DNA of 64,000 bases. It comes from Bradysia coprophila (lineage: Eukaryota; Arthropoda; Insecta; Diptera; Sciaridae). The notes under the pieces are model-generated. The model was given only the letters and a program-made list of their open reading frames with translations, was not told the DNA's origin and ran no database searches. The DNA lies in NCBI RefSeq assembly GCF_014529535.1, contig NW_023503296.1, positions 1,150,051 through 1,214,050 of the forward strand, given 5' to 3'. A program made the translations under genes and the position numbers. This document shows, piece by piece, positions 50,501-63,100 of the stretch (its first letter is position 1; each line of letters begins with the position of its first letter).

Positions 50501-53072
50501 ACAATCTGCAAAGGTTTCTCCAAGTGGGATAAGGTATCACCCACAAACCAATTTTTCCTTTAAAAGTGACACATTTCACGGTGGGGTTGAACAAAACTTA
50601 AATAGAATCGCGACACCACCTCTGATTTTTTTTAATATTCTTATTGACGGACTCGAGTACTATAAGGAACCACATTCAGTTCGCAAAATTTTCAAGCCGT
50701 TTCGGAGAACCAGCACTCATGGCCGTGCGGGACCGACGAGTCAATTTGAATACAGATTGTTATCGCAACGGATAGAGGGACTAGTTTTAAGCCAATTCGT
50801 ATAGAAATGGCTCCCCTCGACAACTTGACCACGTAGCTACAGCCAGCTAAAGTCGAAAATTCAACATCTTTGAATGGTTATACGCCCAAGACGAAGAAAG
50901 TTTGAAACACTTTGAATGGCGATATTGGTAGAGAATTCCATGCGCTATTAAACGCCGAGAATGGATTTTACAAAATTTGTCTGAATTGCACAATATTTGA
51001 AAAATTTTATTTTCACCATCCTCGGCGAACCTTGAACTTCTCTGGAATGTACGAGTAGACCCTACGTGCAACAAAACAATAATGCCTGATCAGCCTCCAG
51101 TCTAAGCTTTACAACGATACCAGCCTCACAATAAGTATCTGTTACGACATTTTGTCTCTTAAGAGGCATCAATACTTAGCTAAAACTGTAGCCGTGTATC
51201 TCGTATTTAATTTTCGATAATATCTTTTTATTAGAAGCCTTTTTGAAAAATGTACGACAGCAATAACGACCAGGAATGTGTTAGCGTTAAATAAAATTAG
51301 TTTTAGTCGTTGTGGTCGTCTTAAAAAAGTCAGCAGCTTAACGAAATTTTAATAAACTGCTCAATTTTCTCTAAAATTCAGTATTTAAAAAACGCCCAAA
51401 TTTATGCACCTTAAACAAATGAAGTAAAAGATTTATATACAAATACTAGGCTATGCTGTGAACAGCAGAAGTAACAGATTTAATATAGTTCGACATGATG
51501 GTCTTTTCTAAAGGATTGATGACGAAAATTTCTACCAGAGATTTGAAAACAATTGTTTCAATTTATTGAAACCAACAACTCGATACAGAGTCGAGCAATC
51601 AGTTTGCTTATCGAATACTTACATAAACAAGCAGTATGTTGAATATGTTCTAGCGTATGCATTACCCAATGTTTGCAACAATTCGCTTAAATTCAACCAC
51701 AAATATCGATATTGACTCACCAAAGCTGCGTCGCACTTGATTTTAATATCCTGTTTTGAGTAAAAAAGCCAGATTGTGACAAAGTTTAAAAGACTCCATT
51801 CAATTCGAAACCATACCTCTTTGAAGCTTTTTGCTAAGCTGCGCGATGCTTCTTTTATTGCACGACAATTGATATACCACAGTGCACAGTTCATATTTAT
51901 CATAGTCACGATGTGATAGTAAGCTGACGTGTGCCACAATGCAAATCCTACAATGTTGTGTTAAGTAACATTTTGTGGACATGTTGGGGTCGCGATTGTT
52001 CTAATTTACCTTCGAGCAGGAGGTTAAGTGATAACAGAAATAAAACGGCACATAAAAGACAACCAGTCGATATGATTACAATTAAGATCTTGAGCATTGG
52101 AAATTGTAAGCTTCTGCCGGTCACACGGTAGTATCGTACCTGGAAATTTATATGATATTTAGAATGGGGCAAAAAGATGTGTTGCACCTTTTAGAAACAG
52201 CTGTTATCGGTATCGATGACACAAATAAGCGATGACATCCGGTTATGGTGGTATCATATAGTGAAATAAATGTTAAACCGAATGAAGTAAAAGATTTTGT
52301 TACAAACACTGTACTCAACAGAAGTAATAGATTTAATGATTTTGTTACAACGTCGTTTCTAAAAGGTTAAAATTTTAAGGGAAGAAGTGTCTTCATCAAA
52401 AATCGGTGTAACTCAACACGTCTATATAGAGTCAGATCACCAGAAAATGTCCTCGAAAACAAATATTTTTTTTACCTGAAATGCACCCCACATCGTCTTA
52501 TAAACTGCTACATGATTCGCTACACCCCATCCAACGAACGGTATCCAGAAATGTGGAATCAAGAATATTATAAACACAACCGCATAAATGTACTCGTCAA
52601 ACTTCCGGGTTGTTAGCAAAATTTGCACTCTCTCATAGCCAACGACTAACACAATGCACGTAGTGAAAATGTAAAATACGATCGCATAGTATGTGGCTGA
52701 ACTGTTCCAACTGAAGGTAATCCGTCCTATTTCACCATTCAAAATAATTGAATTTTGCAAATTATTTCTAAATTTTCGTTTACCTGGCGCTGACCGAGTA
52801 ATCGGCATCACAGCCAATGTTTGAAACAATGTTATGAGCAGTTTATGGTCACGATAAAATTGGTCGTGAATTTCGGCAGTCATTCCATTGGCCGAATTCA
52901 ATTGCGATCGTATGGCACGTTCCTTCTCCCGTTGAATCAACGTGGGATCCATTGCATTATGAACACTTTTCTCATCACTGTTCATAATATGCCATATTTG
53001 ATCCATATCATCTCGCAGCAATGATATGTTGAAGGCATTGTCCAGTTCTGGCTCTTCAATGCGTACCTTCAT
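47564..53072 (-). CDS. Insect sugar gustatory receptor (Gr5a/Gr64 clade)
   Basis: Eight exons on the minus strand, all in phase: 53072-52476, 52139-52010, 51947-51817, 51750-51623, 48222-48063, 47998-47927, 47852-47763, 47695-47564; 479 aa, the usual length for this family. The start ATG is preceded by an in-frame stop. It is a seven-helix ligand-gated cation channel of taste neurons that responds to sugars (known for the clade). Diagnostic stretches: FYRDHKLLITLFQTLAVMP, NCALWYINCRAIKEASRSLA, LGNAYARTYSTYCLFM, FVNITIATYGALSEIVDHG, FCDCSHKATLE, and the C-terminal AIYLIVLLQF, a version of the TYLVVLIQF signature with Thr replaced by Ala. Intron 4 (48223-51622) is swollen by foldback elements; the other introns are mostly short. 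Which sugar it detects cannot be told. Confidence 0.92.
48478..48528. repeat. Dispersed repeat shared with 12742-12790
   Basis: Near-identical to the block at 12742-12790 (ACCGAAAATTACAATTTTCG then TAGTTCGTGTGATGAAAA), here in intron 4 of the gustatory receptor. Confidence 0.6.
48765..50290. mobile_element. Composite foldback element in receptor intron 4 (outer arms)
   Basis: Outer inverted arms of about 150 bp, 48765-48922 and 50137-50290, share GGCTACAA, CCTACATTTGGGCAC, TTGACGATAATT and AATAGAAAGGCTTGTGAT in opposite senses. A smaller hairpin sits at 48912-49011 (TGATGATGTAACCTAAGT against AGGTTACATCATCAC). A second palindrome (49650-50055) lies inside, so elements are nested. The end motif GTAGGCTACAATTTTAGC recurs at about 48761, 50270 and 56550, marking a family. 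Confidence 0.65.
49650..50055. mobile_element. Large near-perfect palindrome (about 192-bp arms)
   Basis: Arms 49650-49841 and 49864-50055 are almost exact inverted copies with a 22-bp loop. Landmarks are TTAAGAGGTTCCGAGCC at the left end and the inverse GGCTCGGAACCTCTTAA at the right, and ACTTTCACAGACAATTTTAT near the centre. Because of the symmetry, the minus-strand open frame on the left and the plus-strand frame on the right encode nearly the same peptide; this is a by-product, not a gene pair. Confidence 0.85.
50413..50577. mobile_element. Palindromic element (about 70-bp arms)
   Basis: Inverted arms contain AAATGTGTCACTTTTGAAG, ATGGTTTGTG and CCCACTTGGAGAAATCTG on the left and their inverses on the right, around a loop near 50497. 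A further degraded member of the GGCTACA family is seen at about 51185-51290. From 51300 to 51622 nothing else is recognised in this intron. Confidence 0.75.
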
Positions 53073-53837
53073 TTGGCTTGATTTTTTTTTTGTTTATCCG
53101 TAGTATCCGTTTCAAATAGTAATTTACAAATGAGCTACAATAGCCCGGCAATACCAAATTTATATACAGTCGCGTTTGAGTGAGATGGTTTTGAAATGAC
53201 GCTTCGAAAATTGATGAACTGATGAATAATTCAAAATGTTTGCACATCGTTAAGGTTTTCTTTTTCCCTTTTCCCAATTGGTATGTATACACATCATCCA
53301 TTGGTTCATTGATTGCAACGTGTGTACCGTAAAATATTCATTCGATTGAACTTGGAACTTGACTCTTAAAATTGTGACCTTTTGTGAAATCGCAGAGTAC
53401 ATACACATTTTGTGACCCTGTATAGGTTCTACATTTAGATCGGCCTTCACGAAAAATAGTAACAAAAAAACGAATTCAGCAAATTGATTTAGACAAAGAT
53501 AACTGAACTAAACCACTTTAGAAATATTGATAGAAAATTGATAATCGCTGAATGATGTTCAACAGTATGTTAAAGATGATCAACGGAACTATAACTTATG
53601 TTGTAATATGATACGCTAATTGGGTATATATCAATTGAACGAACTTGAACTTTTTATAATTATCAACTCACCATTGCTCATCATTCGCTCGCATTGGCCA
53701 TGAAGGGTTTCGATCAAATTATTTCCAATTGATTGATTACAAATCTACTACTTCAATTCTTTGAACATGCATTTTGTTATAGAAGATCGAATTAGTCAAA
53801 GGTTGTTGTTTATTTTTGTCGTCTTTATCGGTTAAGC

Positions 53838-54187
53838 CAACAACGCACTTCAAGTGTGAGTGGTATCATAGCACTGAACACTAGAACAGATTTTTTTTAA
53901 CGGTCATTTGGCACATCATCTTTGAAAAATGCTACTGCGTTCCAATTAATTTATTTATTTTTACATGAGAAATTTGGAGTACTGCCGCGAGAAGGCCCCT
54001 CTTGAAAATTCTGTTCTAGTGCTTTGTTCAGTGCTATGGAGGTACTCTAAATAGAAGTGAGTGGTACTCTCTGAAACTGGACGGTGAAACAAATTTTAGC
54101 ACTGTAAATAAATTTGGCATTTTTCTCATACAAAGTAGTACTCTATTTGGCAGCTGTCACTCGAAGCACTTTTGCTTGAAGTGCGTT
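53838..54187. mobile_element. hAT-like MITE, CAACGCACTTCAAG family, long copy
   Basis: About 350 bp with inverted ends AACGCACTTCAAG / CTTGAAGTGCGTT, flanked on both sides by GGTTAAGC (53830-53837 and 54188-54195), a perfect 8-bp target duplication. Internal AGTACTCTATTTGGCAGCTG matches the short copy at 47348-47497. It sits upstream of the receptor start; the remaining spacer 53073-53829 shows no other feature. Confidence 0.85.
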
Positions 54188-54434
54188 GGTTAAGCAAGAA
54201 TTTGGTTTCAATATTAAATTCGAAGATCGATTTAATATTGTGGATTGATCCTGATGTGCTGCTCACATATATTGCGCAAAACATCCCCATTTACTAACTA
54301 CTTAGAAAAATAGCTATTTCCAGGCCAATTGTTAAATCTGTAAAATTTCAAAGAAATTCGTTTCGTGGATTCAATTAGGGGACATATAGGAACTGCCAAC
54401 TCGAGCGAGTTATAGCCCTCTCACCATAAACTAG

Positions 54435-54606
54435 TGCGGGGTACGATATAAAACGGCAAGTTTTTCCTTAATATAAAACTATTTATTGATCGGTAAAATA
54501 CTGTTCGACTGAATCGTTCGACCGTCTAGATAGGAATGAATTTGATATAATGCAATTGATGTGGTTTGTGCGGGTGGTGAACATACTACTGACATGAACC
54601 GCCGCA
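54435..54606 (-). repeat. LTR (3' LTR in element orientation)
   Basis: 172-bp direct repeat with TG...CA ends and 5-bp inverted tips TGCGG/CCGCA; left copy. Confidence 0.88.
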
Positions 54607-56034
54607 CTACTCCCCTCTTAGAACATTTTTTACAGGCGAAAAATCGCGACGAAAGTTATCGAGTCAAATCGCATAAAAAATGATTGAAAAAGTTAACAAA
54701 ATAAAAAATGAGAGCTGATGATCGCAGAAGTTCAGATTCGAGTGGTCGCTTCGTTTGTTGGTTCATAGCAGATCGTAGTTCCTAGACGGTATGTGGTTGT
54801 GTCGTTTCGATTCTTGATCCATACAGATGGATTTGTTTCGGTCGCATATCCGTTGACTGAATTCCGGAAGATAATATGTCCCAAGGAATGCAGCGGTAGA
54901 TCGAAAGATTTCACAAGTCTCGCGTGAAATTTTGTTGCTATTTGTTTTCGTTGGTTTCGGTTCGCTGAACTTTTACTCGCGTTCTGATTAGGTGGAGTCG
55001 TTCGCTTGCGCCCTATGCATAATATCCATACCAGATGGATTGATTAGGCCGTAGGTGATGGTTTGAAATCGTTGAGGCACCTTAACGTTAGGCCTGTGTC
55101 GTTGTAAATTCGTTGATTTTCGATTAATTGCTGTGTCGTTCGGTTGTTTGTTAATTTTCGGTTTTGCTTGAATCGCTGAATCGTCCCGAAAATTCGTTCG
55201 CATCGTATTGCTTTTATCCAATATTAGATGGATTTTTCTAGTTGATGCCTGAGTGTGCGTTCGTTCGGTATTTCGATTGGTCTTCCAAAAATTCGTAGGA
55301 AATCCAATGCTGATAAGGTTGATCAATGACTGGATCCCAGAATATTGTTGATTTTTAAGGATATCCAGCATTGATTTCGGTTTGTCGTTCGTTTCTTTGA
55401 CGATGATTCCCACCTAGACGGTGTGTTGTTATGCTGGTCGTTGTTTTGTTGGTTCGTTAGCCATATTTCCAGTTAAATCAAATCGTGGAAATAGTACATG
55501 AACTGTGAACGATGCGTACAGTTTTTTTTTTTGCAACTAAAGCATTGACGTCCAAATTCACATTTCGTTGACGGTGATGAACGGTTGGTACCAGTTATTT
55601 TCGTCGTATGATCGTTCAATTTGTTGCTTCGTTGAGTTCGTTTATTTTGATGAAGTTTGGCTATTGCTCGTCGAGTGACGCTAGTTGTCTATTAGTCGAA
55701 CAATTAGCACTTCGAACAATGGAAGACATGTGGCACAAAACAAAATGGTGGATGCACTTCGTCAAGAAAAATGTATATTCGCTGCTTTTATTACAATTTC
55801 GTTCGTATTTCGAGCCTTTTATAATGCGTTTTTTCCATTCGCACGCGATGCACAACACTTTGAAACAATTGTCTTGCTTTAAACACTGTTCGATCGAGAT
55901 AAACATAAATTCCCCAATTTGTCTTGCAAAACGATTTAAGAAAAACTTTTGATCGGCCCGTTCAATTTAATTCGGTCCGAAACGATTCCGGATTATACTT
56001 TACTTTGCGATACGTTCAAACGCGGGGTCACCAG

Positions 56035-56206
56035 TGCGGGGTACGATATAAAACGGCAAGTTTTTCCTTAATATAAAACTATTTATTGATCGGTAAAATA
56101 CTGTTCGACTGAATCGTTCGACCGTCTAGATAGGAATGAATTTGATATAATGCAATTGATGTGGTTTGTGCGGGTGGTGAACATACTACTGACATGAACC
56201 GCCGCA
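56035..56206 (-). repeat. LTR (5' LTR in element orientation)
   Basis: Right copy of the 172-bp repeat, next to the primer-binding site. Confidence 0.88.
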
Positions 56207-56463
56207 CTAGCTTCGGCCACAAACATAGCAAACTATTGGAATTTCATTTGTTCTCCTCGGTAAACAAATAACTATTCTCTCCATACAATATTTCTATGGT
56301 TGCTCAGTTATTAGGTTCCCAGTCGCTTGAAATGTTCTGTTTTCGGAACATTTCTATCCTACACGCTCTAACGACTTCAAATTATATCTGTCTCGCTCGC
56401 ACTTATGGCAATTCCAAGTGATTGGGTACTGCTCACTTTTCTCAGAGCTAGTGAAACGACAGA

Positions 56464-56590
56464 TTCGTGGTCGGAATTGCGGTCGTACATTTTTGAAAAA
56501 GGACTCGGATGGAAAGATATCATTAAAAATGAAATATGAGGCACACAAATGTAGGCTACAATTTTAGCTTAGTACCGGTGCATCTTAACT
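56464..56590. mobile_element. Fragment of the GGCTACA foldback family
   Basis: Shares TTCGTGGTCG, GCGGTCGTACATTTTTGAAA, GGAAAGATATCAT and GTAGGCTACAATTTTAGC with 48670-48780 in the receptor intron. It is a single end without its partner arm. Confidence 0.65.
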
Positions 56591-56899
56591 ATTCAATTAC
56601 CGTAAAGATTTGACGCACTTGTTACAAAATTCTTATTGGAAGATTTCAAAGAGAAGTAGAAAAATTCACTGAGTTTTACTTTTCTACTTACATCCAATCA
56701 CGCCTAACAATAGTCCAGCCCAGTATCACTCTATTGCCATCTATGTTTGAAAATGGCTATTGTGTATGGCAGTTCACGAGAGACTCTGCTCTTGTTGTAA
56801 ACTAAGTTGAAGTGATGTTCGTAGACTGTTTGATGTATAGGAAATAAGTAAAAATTCGTTTTTTTTAATATTCTGTTCGAATATTTTGTTGCTTTTCGT

Positions 56900-56905
56900 T
56901 TTATT
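56900..56905 (-). terminator. Candidate polyadenylation signal of the FAM193-like gene
   Basis: AATAAA on the minus strand about 255 nt beyond the TGA at 57160. The stretch 56591-57159 is otherwise AT-rich 3' flank or 3'UTR without other features. Confidence 0.4.
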
Positions 56906-57159
56906 TAAAATAAAAAAGAAACACAACAATCATCATGGGCAAACACATAAACGCGGCTGGTAAAATGATTTCATTTTTTTTAAATTTATGTTGGAATCAC
57001 TATTTAAGTAGTTTGTGTTTTGTTTAAATCGTAATTTAATGTCTCGGCATTGCTAGCATTTGATATAAAACCAAACCATTTTTTCCATCGTTTGCATGTC
57101 CATTTCACTTTACAAAAAGCAAAACGAAACTGTTTTTCGTTTCTCTCTTCTTACAGAAT

Positions 57160-60100
57160 TCAATCAATTAAACCATTGGCTAATTCGTCGACCACCCCAT
57201 GTAAATAGTGATCGGCCGCATAATTGCCACCAGTTACATTGCCATGCTGCCTCGGATCACAACTATTGGAAAGACTCAATGTGTTCATATCTTGGTATAA
57301 ATCGTCCAGTTCCGATCCGTTCATCGGTGACGACGATTCGCCGAAATATGGCGATGAGCTATCCGAATTGGAATTCGTCATTTTACTCCTAACCTTAATA
57401 TCCTTAACATTAAAATTGACTTTCGGCTTGTTTTTGGGTGGTTCAAAGTAGTAATCGAATCGTTTGAACGATTCAATGTCACGCTCTTCAGATTCGAGTT
57501 CACTTAAGTTGACGGTTTGATTCGGAGCGAAAACACTATCTGTAATTGAGAGACGGTTTTGTTGTGTGATTGAGTGAATCAGTTCCAATTTATTCTATTC
57601 AAATCTTGACTATTACCGCCGAATTCGGAAATGTGCTCGCCGTTCCGGACTGGTCGCTGACTGCCAACAGCTAAATTTGATGGATATATGTGCGTCTGTG
57701 AGTGATGCTGCTGCGGCTGATGCGACGACGGACCAGGAATTCGAGTTATTTCGACACCATTCGACAGCGACGGAGGTGGTTGATCACGGTGAAACTTCGA
57801 TTCACTGATGTTGTGAATGGTAACCTGTAACATTACAAAACAATAAAATTGTCAATCGCTTACGGGTATGCACTAGGCACTACGGAACATTTTCGTCATA
57901 AAAGACAATGCGGTTAAACGGGAGTGTTTCCTCGCGTAATTAAGGAAGACTTAAAACAAACTGGCTATTTACCTCATTGTTCAAACGCTGCCCCGGTTGC
58001 AAGTTAAACAAAAATTGCATGTCATCGTATTTGTTGCTATAGTTTTGAGGCAGCCCTTCATAGTAATTGTTCGTCGACGATAATGGTGGTGAATCGTCGC
58101 ACCTGTGCTGCGAGCTCCCGAACAAATAGCCACAGTCATTGGTCACACCATTTGAATAGCCACTGAATCCATTTCCATTGTAGAAATTACCTTGAGCTGG
58201 AGTTGTTACGGGCACTGTAACCGGTGACGCTCCGAAAAACTCATTGAATCCGTAAGGAGATTGATTGTCGAATGATGGAAAGCCTTGACTCTGTTGACCT
58301 TTCAAATTGTTCATGTTACTGAAAACGGGACTGTCCGAGGCATCTGTGGTGGTAGAACCTGGATTCCGTAGTCCAATGTTACTGTTTGGCCAAATCATTT
58401 GTTGTTGTTGTTGTTGTTGCTGCTGCTGCTGTTTCTTCCTTGTCTCTTGTTGTTGCTTTTTTTGATTTTTAACTTCACTGCCGATAGCAACTGTGTGCTT
58501 GGGTGCTGACGGAACACCACCATTCGATTGCACCGAGTTGTGATTGTAGAATGCGTCGTTTTGTTGAAGCGACTCCGGAACAATGTAATTGTGCTCGGGA
58601 CCGTACGATCGTCCATTGTTGTTCAGCACACCATTCGATATAGCTTGATGTAGTGCAGGATTGCGGATTGTAAACATTCCATTATCGTTTTTGATTATGG
58701 CAGCAGGTTGATCAATTTGAACCGGTAATTGTGCAGCTGGACGACTAATGCTAGCTCCGGGCATTGGTTGACGTAATACTTCGTTATTAGCGTGGAACAG
58801 AGGATTACGCAAGGTGACTAACTTCGGATGCTGACTTGTAGCGTCAGTTTGTGGCGTATCATCAGACTTCTTGTTTTTACCTTTCCGCTTTCGTCGCTTC
58901 AACTTTGCGTTAGCCGCATTTGCAAGCAACTGTTGCTTGGACAATTGTGCATTTGTGTTCATCGGATCAATCATAACGAAACCGTTCGGATCCTGGCCAG
59001 CTATGTTTATCGGCATCATCATTGGATTTGGTAAATTCATCGAATTCGGCATGTACAGATGAGATGTTTGCTCGGGTGGCACAGGTGGCATTGGCTGAGA
59101 AATCTGAACATGAAACGAATTTGTGCAATTAAGAATCTGATCCGATCCGTAACATGTATAGAGACGTACCTTTGAAATAGATTCCATTCTTGCACGATTC
59201 GCTTCAACAGTGGCAGGATTCACACGAGTTAATGTAATGCCAGGCGGTAGCATGAGCCCTTCAACCTTGATCCCACGGTTCAATTGATCCATGATACTAA
59301 CATTGGAATTCGCCTGGAACGGATTGATGTAAACATATTAATTGGAAATACATTGAGACATTATGAACTTACGGCGTTGCAGTTAGCTGTTCCATGGTTA
59401 TCCTTCACAAGTTCAATCGTAGTGTCATCATTTAACCGGAGCTTGTGCATCGCACTATTTAGTGAATCACCATGGGAAACCGATGATTTAGCATTCGCCT
59501 GACTTTGCTGCCGAGCCTGTTGTTGCGCCAACTTCTTCTTTTGCTTCTTTGACAGTGGAACTTCCGCTTCGACTGGAGTTTTCTCTTTCTTGAATTGAGT
59601 CTGCACTTCTTTAGTCGGTTTGGACTTTTCAGTCTTCGTGGTACTGGGTGTCGGCGGAGTAACAGCAGTTTGCTTCGTACTTTTATTGGAAATATTAGCT
59701 TTGGTTGAATTTTTCTTCGAACTCTGTTGCGATGCATGGTCCACGGTCGATGTGGTAACGCCACTGTCCACTGACTCTTCCTCCGAAATGTAATAGTCAT
59801 CATCGTCGTCCAAGTCAAGGACATCAAATTTATTCGTTTTGTATTGTGGATCTGCGTACTCGTATTTCGGTGCTTTAACCTTACGACGTTCGTCTTTCTT
59901 CAATTCGCTTTCCAATGGCGAGTCTTTGGTTGCCTTCGGTTGCGGTTCCACTTCGACGCTATTCCGTTTGGTCTTGTTGCAAGCAACCGGCATCACGTCC
60001 TTAGCTTTCGTTTTAGCATTTCTGGCCACGCTCTCCACACTACTGCTGTCTTCTACCGACGACTGTTTAGCTAGCTGAGCCTTCAGTTTTTTGTCTTTAC

Positions 60101-63100
60101 GCTTCTGTGTGGCCGTAATCGTACCCGAACTCGTTGTTCCATTGCACTTGGACGACATTTCATCTTTATTCGATGTTTTGATTGTGGTGATACTCTCCGA
60201 CGAGCTCTGTTTGTTCAATTCCTTTTTAGCTTTCGCTTTCTTTTCCACTTTTGTTGAACTATTGGTTGCCACTGGTGTTTGGCTCACCGCAGCTGCATTC
60301 AAGTTCTGTTGCCTCAGCTGTTGATGCTGTAAATGATACTGTTGAATCTGTGATATCGAGGTGGTGTTTATTGGAGCTTGTTGATTCGGAGCTGGAAAAT
60401 TACAAAAATGAAAATTGTCCTTTCTGTGCACGACGTGCACCGTTCTGCAAATATTTGACTTACCATTAACTAGTTGACCATTGATGAATGTGTATAACAG
60501 TTTGTCTTTGTCGGGCGATAAGCCTTTAGCAGTCACGGTTACTTGCGCATCAGCGTGAGGTACGTTTACTCGCCGAATCGTGACCATTCGCTTGGACGGA
60601 TCCAATGAAACTTCACAGTTTTGCTTTTGACCATTCTGAAGACTGACGTTGCCGCTACTATTGTTGGTAAAATGTTCCGGATTGATGATATGGCCGTGAT
60701 GATTGAAATCGTTTGTTGGTAATTTTACCGCCGGTTGGACGGTTGGCGGCGATGGTGGCTTGTTGTCTCGATTCAGTTTCTCCAGCTGCTGCTCTTTTGT
60801 AGGTAGGTAGGCAAACTTAAAGTCGGCATTGTTTTTCTTCAGCTCGGCTATCAATTCCAGAATCGGGGACTCAATTTTCGCACGTAATTTGCCTAGTTTC
60901 TTCACGCCATTCTCGACTTCGTTGATTTTTTTCTTATCTTTCTTTTTCGCCGTTTTCAGCAGTTTCAATTCACTTTTCGCTTCGGCCTCTTTAAAAAAGA
61001 TGTCATGAAAGTCCTCGCGCATTTGTTCCAGTTCTTCCACTCGTTTCACATCTAATTTTTTCTGCTTTTGTTTCGCCTTTTTCGCTGCCTTTTTAAGCGA
61101 GTCCTTTTTGTTGCTGCTGCCTTCGATGAATTCCAAAATATCCTGAATGTTGGGTAGCGGTTTATCGCGCGGTCCAGGCTGTATCAGAACCGTTTCATTG
61201 GTTTTGTGTGGAATTTTTTCGATTCTTGGTTTCTCCTTCTCTTTCACCATGTGCGCATGCGCGTGCGTTACCACCGGATCACTTTTATGCGGTACAACAT
61301 TTGCAGGCACTTCCGTTGCAATATGCTGCACGGTTACTGGTTTCTTTTCACTGGCATCGATAATTTTCGTACTGCTGCTGACAGTAGCACCCTGTGGAAT
61401 ACTTGATTTCATTGCTGTGAGAGCATTGGCAAGGTTTTTCGCCTCGGACAAATCAGCTATGTGTTTGGTGGTCTTTTCAACGACAATGTGCTTCGACGTG
61501 ATGGTTTTCTTGAAGACGCCTTTCACACTTTTTATATTCGATGATGATGCAGTCTTCGTTGAATCCTTGCTGTGTTGTTGGTGCAATCGCTTTCGAAGTC
61601 GATCTCGCGTCTCATTCGTCCGACCATGATTACATTCCTTGGAACAAAACAAAAACAATGAAAATTCATTCGATGATCATGCATCTAGGGGAGCAGGGGA
61701 AATTACCGTATGACCGAATATCGTACAATAATAACATGTACATCCGCCGTCAGACCTATGGCACATTTTATTCGGGTGATTTTCGAGAAAATCAGAATGT
61801 TCATTGCAACACAGATGTCCGTTCTTCTCCGCGGTCGTCTTCACTTGTTTCTCTTCGTTTTCCTTCATTTGTTCTAGGTCGCGCACCATATCTTTGAGAA
61901 CACTGCAACGAGAAGAAAATGATTTATTGACAGCGAGGATCTCACAATTGAACGAAAATTCCAACTTTGGACATTTTAATTCACAAAACTATAAGCGATT
62001 TAACGAGACTATCGGGTATAGATGAACGTTGACGTGAAGATGAACGAGGTACTATTACTACTACTTGAAAGTAAAGGAAAAATGGACGATTTCGATCAAA
62101 TTACCTGTGCTCTTCTTTCAATGTTCTCAATTCCTCTTCCAATTTCCTAAAATAAGTGTGGAAATTGAGTAACCAATCTAACTACAAGTAACGAAGTCAA
62201 ACTACTCACAAATTAAGTTCCTGATTCACCGCGAGCTTAATGGCCTCGGCCAAGTGATCACTTTTCGGTGACGACGACTCGCATTTCACTTTACTATCTT
62301 CACCAGCCGCCTTCACAGTCTGATCGACCATTTTCTGTTTACTATTCAGCCTCATGCACAACAGTTCGGCCGCTTCGCTAGACAGCACTTGCTGTGCCGC
62401 ATCATCCTTTTTGGCCGATGTTGACTTCGGCCCACCGGACCGATCCAGAAACAGTTTATCCATATGCGTTCGCAATTCCTTCAATTCCAGCAGCTTTGGA
62501 TCGTCCTCCAATCCGTTTTTTTTCTTCGACGGTGAACAGTGTAACTTTTCCGTTGATTTTGTCATATAAATGCAGTCCAACCAGAACATGTTCAGTTCAA
62601 TGTCGAGGCCGTCGAACGAAAAACACGAGTCTAGCGCTTCTTCCAATGGAATCTTCGTATCCGTTAGGTAACATTCGGCGAACGCAGAACCAATATCACA
62701 CAGTAATGCATAGTCGGTGTCATCAACATCGTAAATCATGTCGTTCACACTCGCTTGGCTTACGGTTTTCGTGTTATCATTGCACAGTTTCCGAATCAGA
62801 TAGGTGAAATACAGGTGCTGGATGTTCATCAATTCTTTGCGTTCGTCTTCATTGAGAGGTTGGTATGCCGATACGAGAAATTTCGAAAAGTTCAGTGGGT
62901 ATAGTCCGGCAATGATTTGGGTGGCGACACGGCATTCGTTTCGGTTGCACGGAGGCGACTGAAATGAACAGAAATGCTCCACGGAAAAGTTTAACGTGTT
63001 GTATGGGCGACGTGCTATGGACGAAACCAAAAAAAAAACGGAATTTAAACCAACGATCGATAGTGGTTGGAGATCAACAAAATTTACTTGGTAAATGCTT

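Larger units (their letters stand above)
54435..56206 (-). mobile_element. Small non-autonomous LTR retrotransposon
   Basis: Two direct repeats of 172 bp (54435-54606 and 56035-56206), identical as far as I can read, begin TGCGG and end CCGCA and are flanked by the 4-bp target duplication CTAG (54431-54434, 56207-56210). On the minus strand, one base after the 5' LTR, is a primer-binding site TGGTGACCCCGCGTTTGAA (56033-56015), starting TGG as expected for pairing with a tRNA CCA end. Next to the other LTR is a polypurine tract AAGAGGGGAG (about 54620-54611). The LTR contains AATAAA on the sense strand. The 1.43 kb interior has only short minus-strand frames (54988-55413, 141 codons; 55661-55906, 81 codons) with no protease, RT or integrase motifs. 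Confidence 0.88.

Noticed and set aside
54988..55413. 141-codon minus-strand frame as a host gene
   Set aside because: Lies inside the LTR element, in its sense orientation, without recognised domain; treated as possible gag remnant or chance.
59844..60469. Several plus-strand frames of 72-79 codons opposite the FAM193-like exons
   Set aside because: Antisense shadows of a long, verified coding exon.
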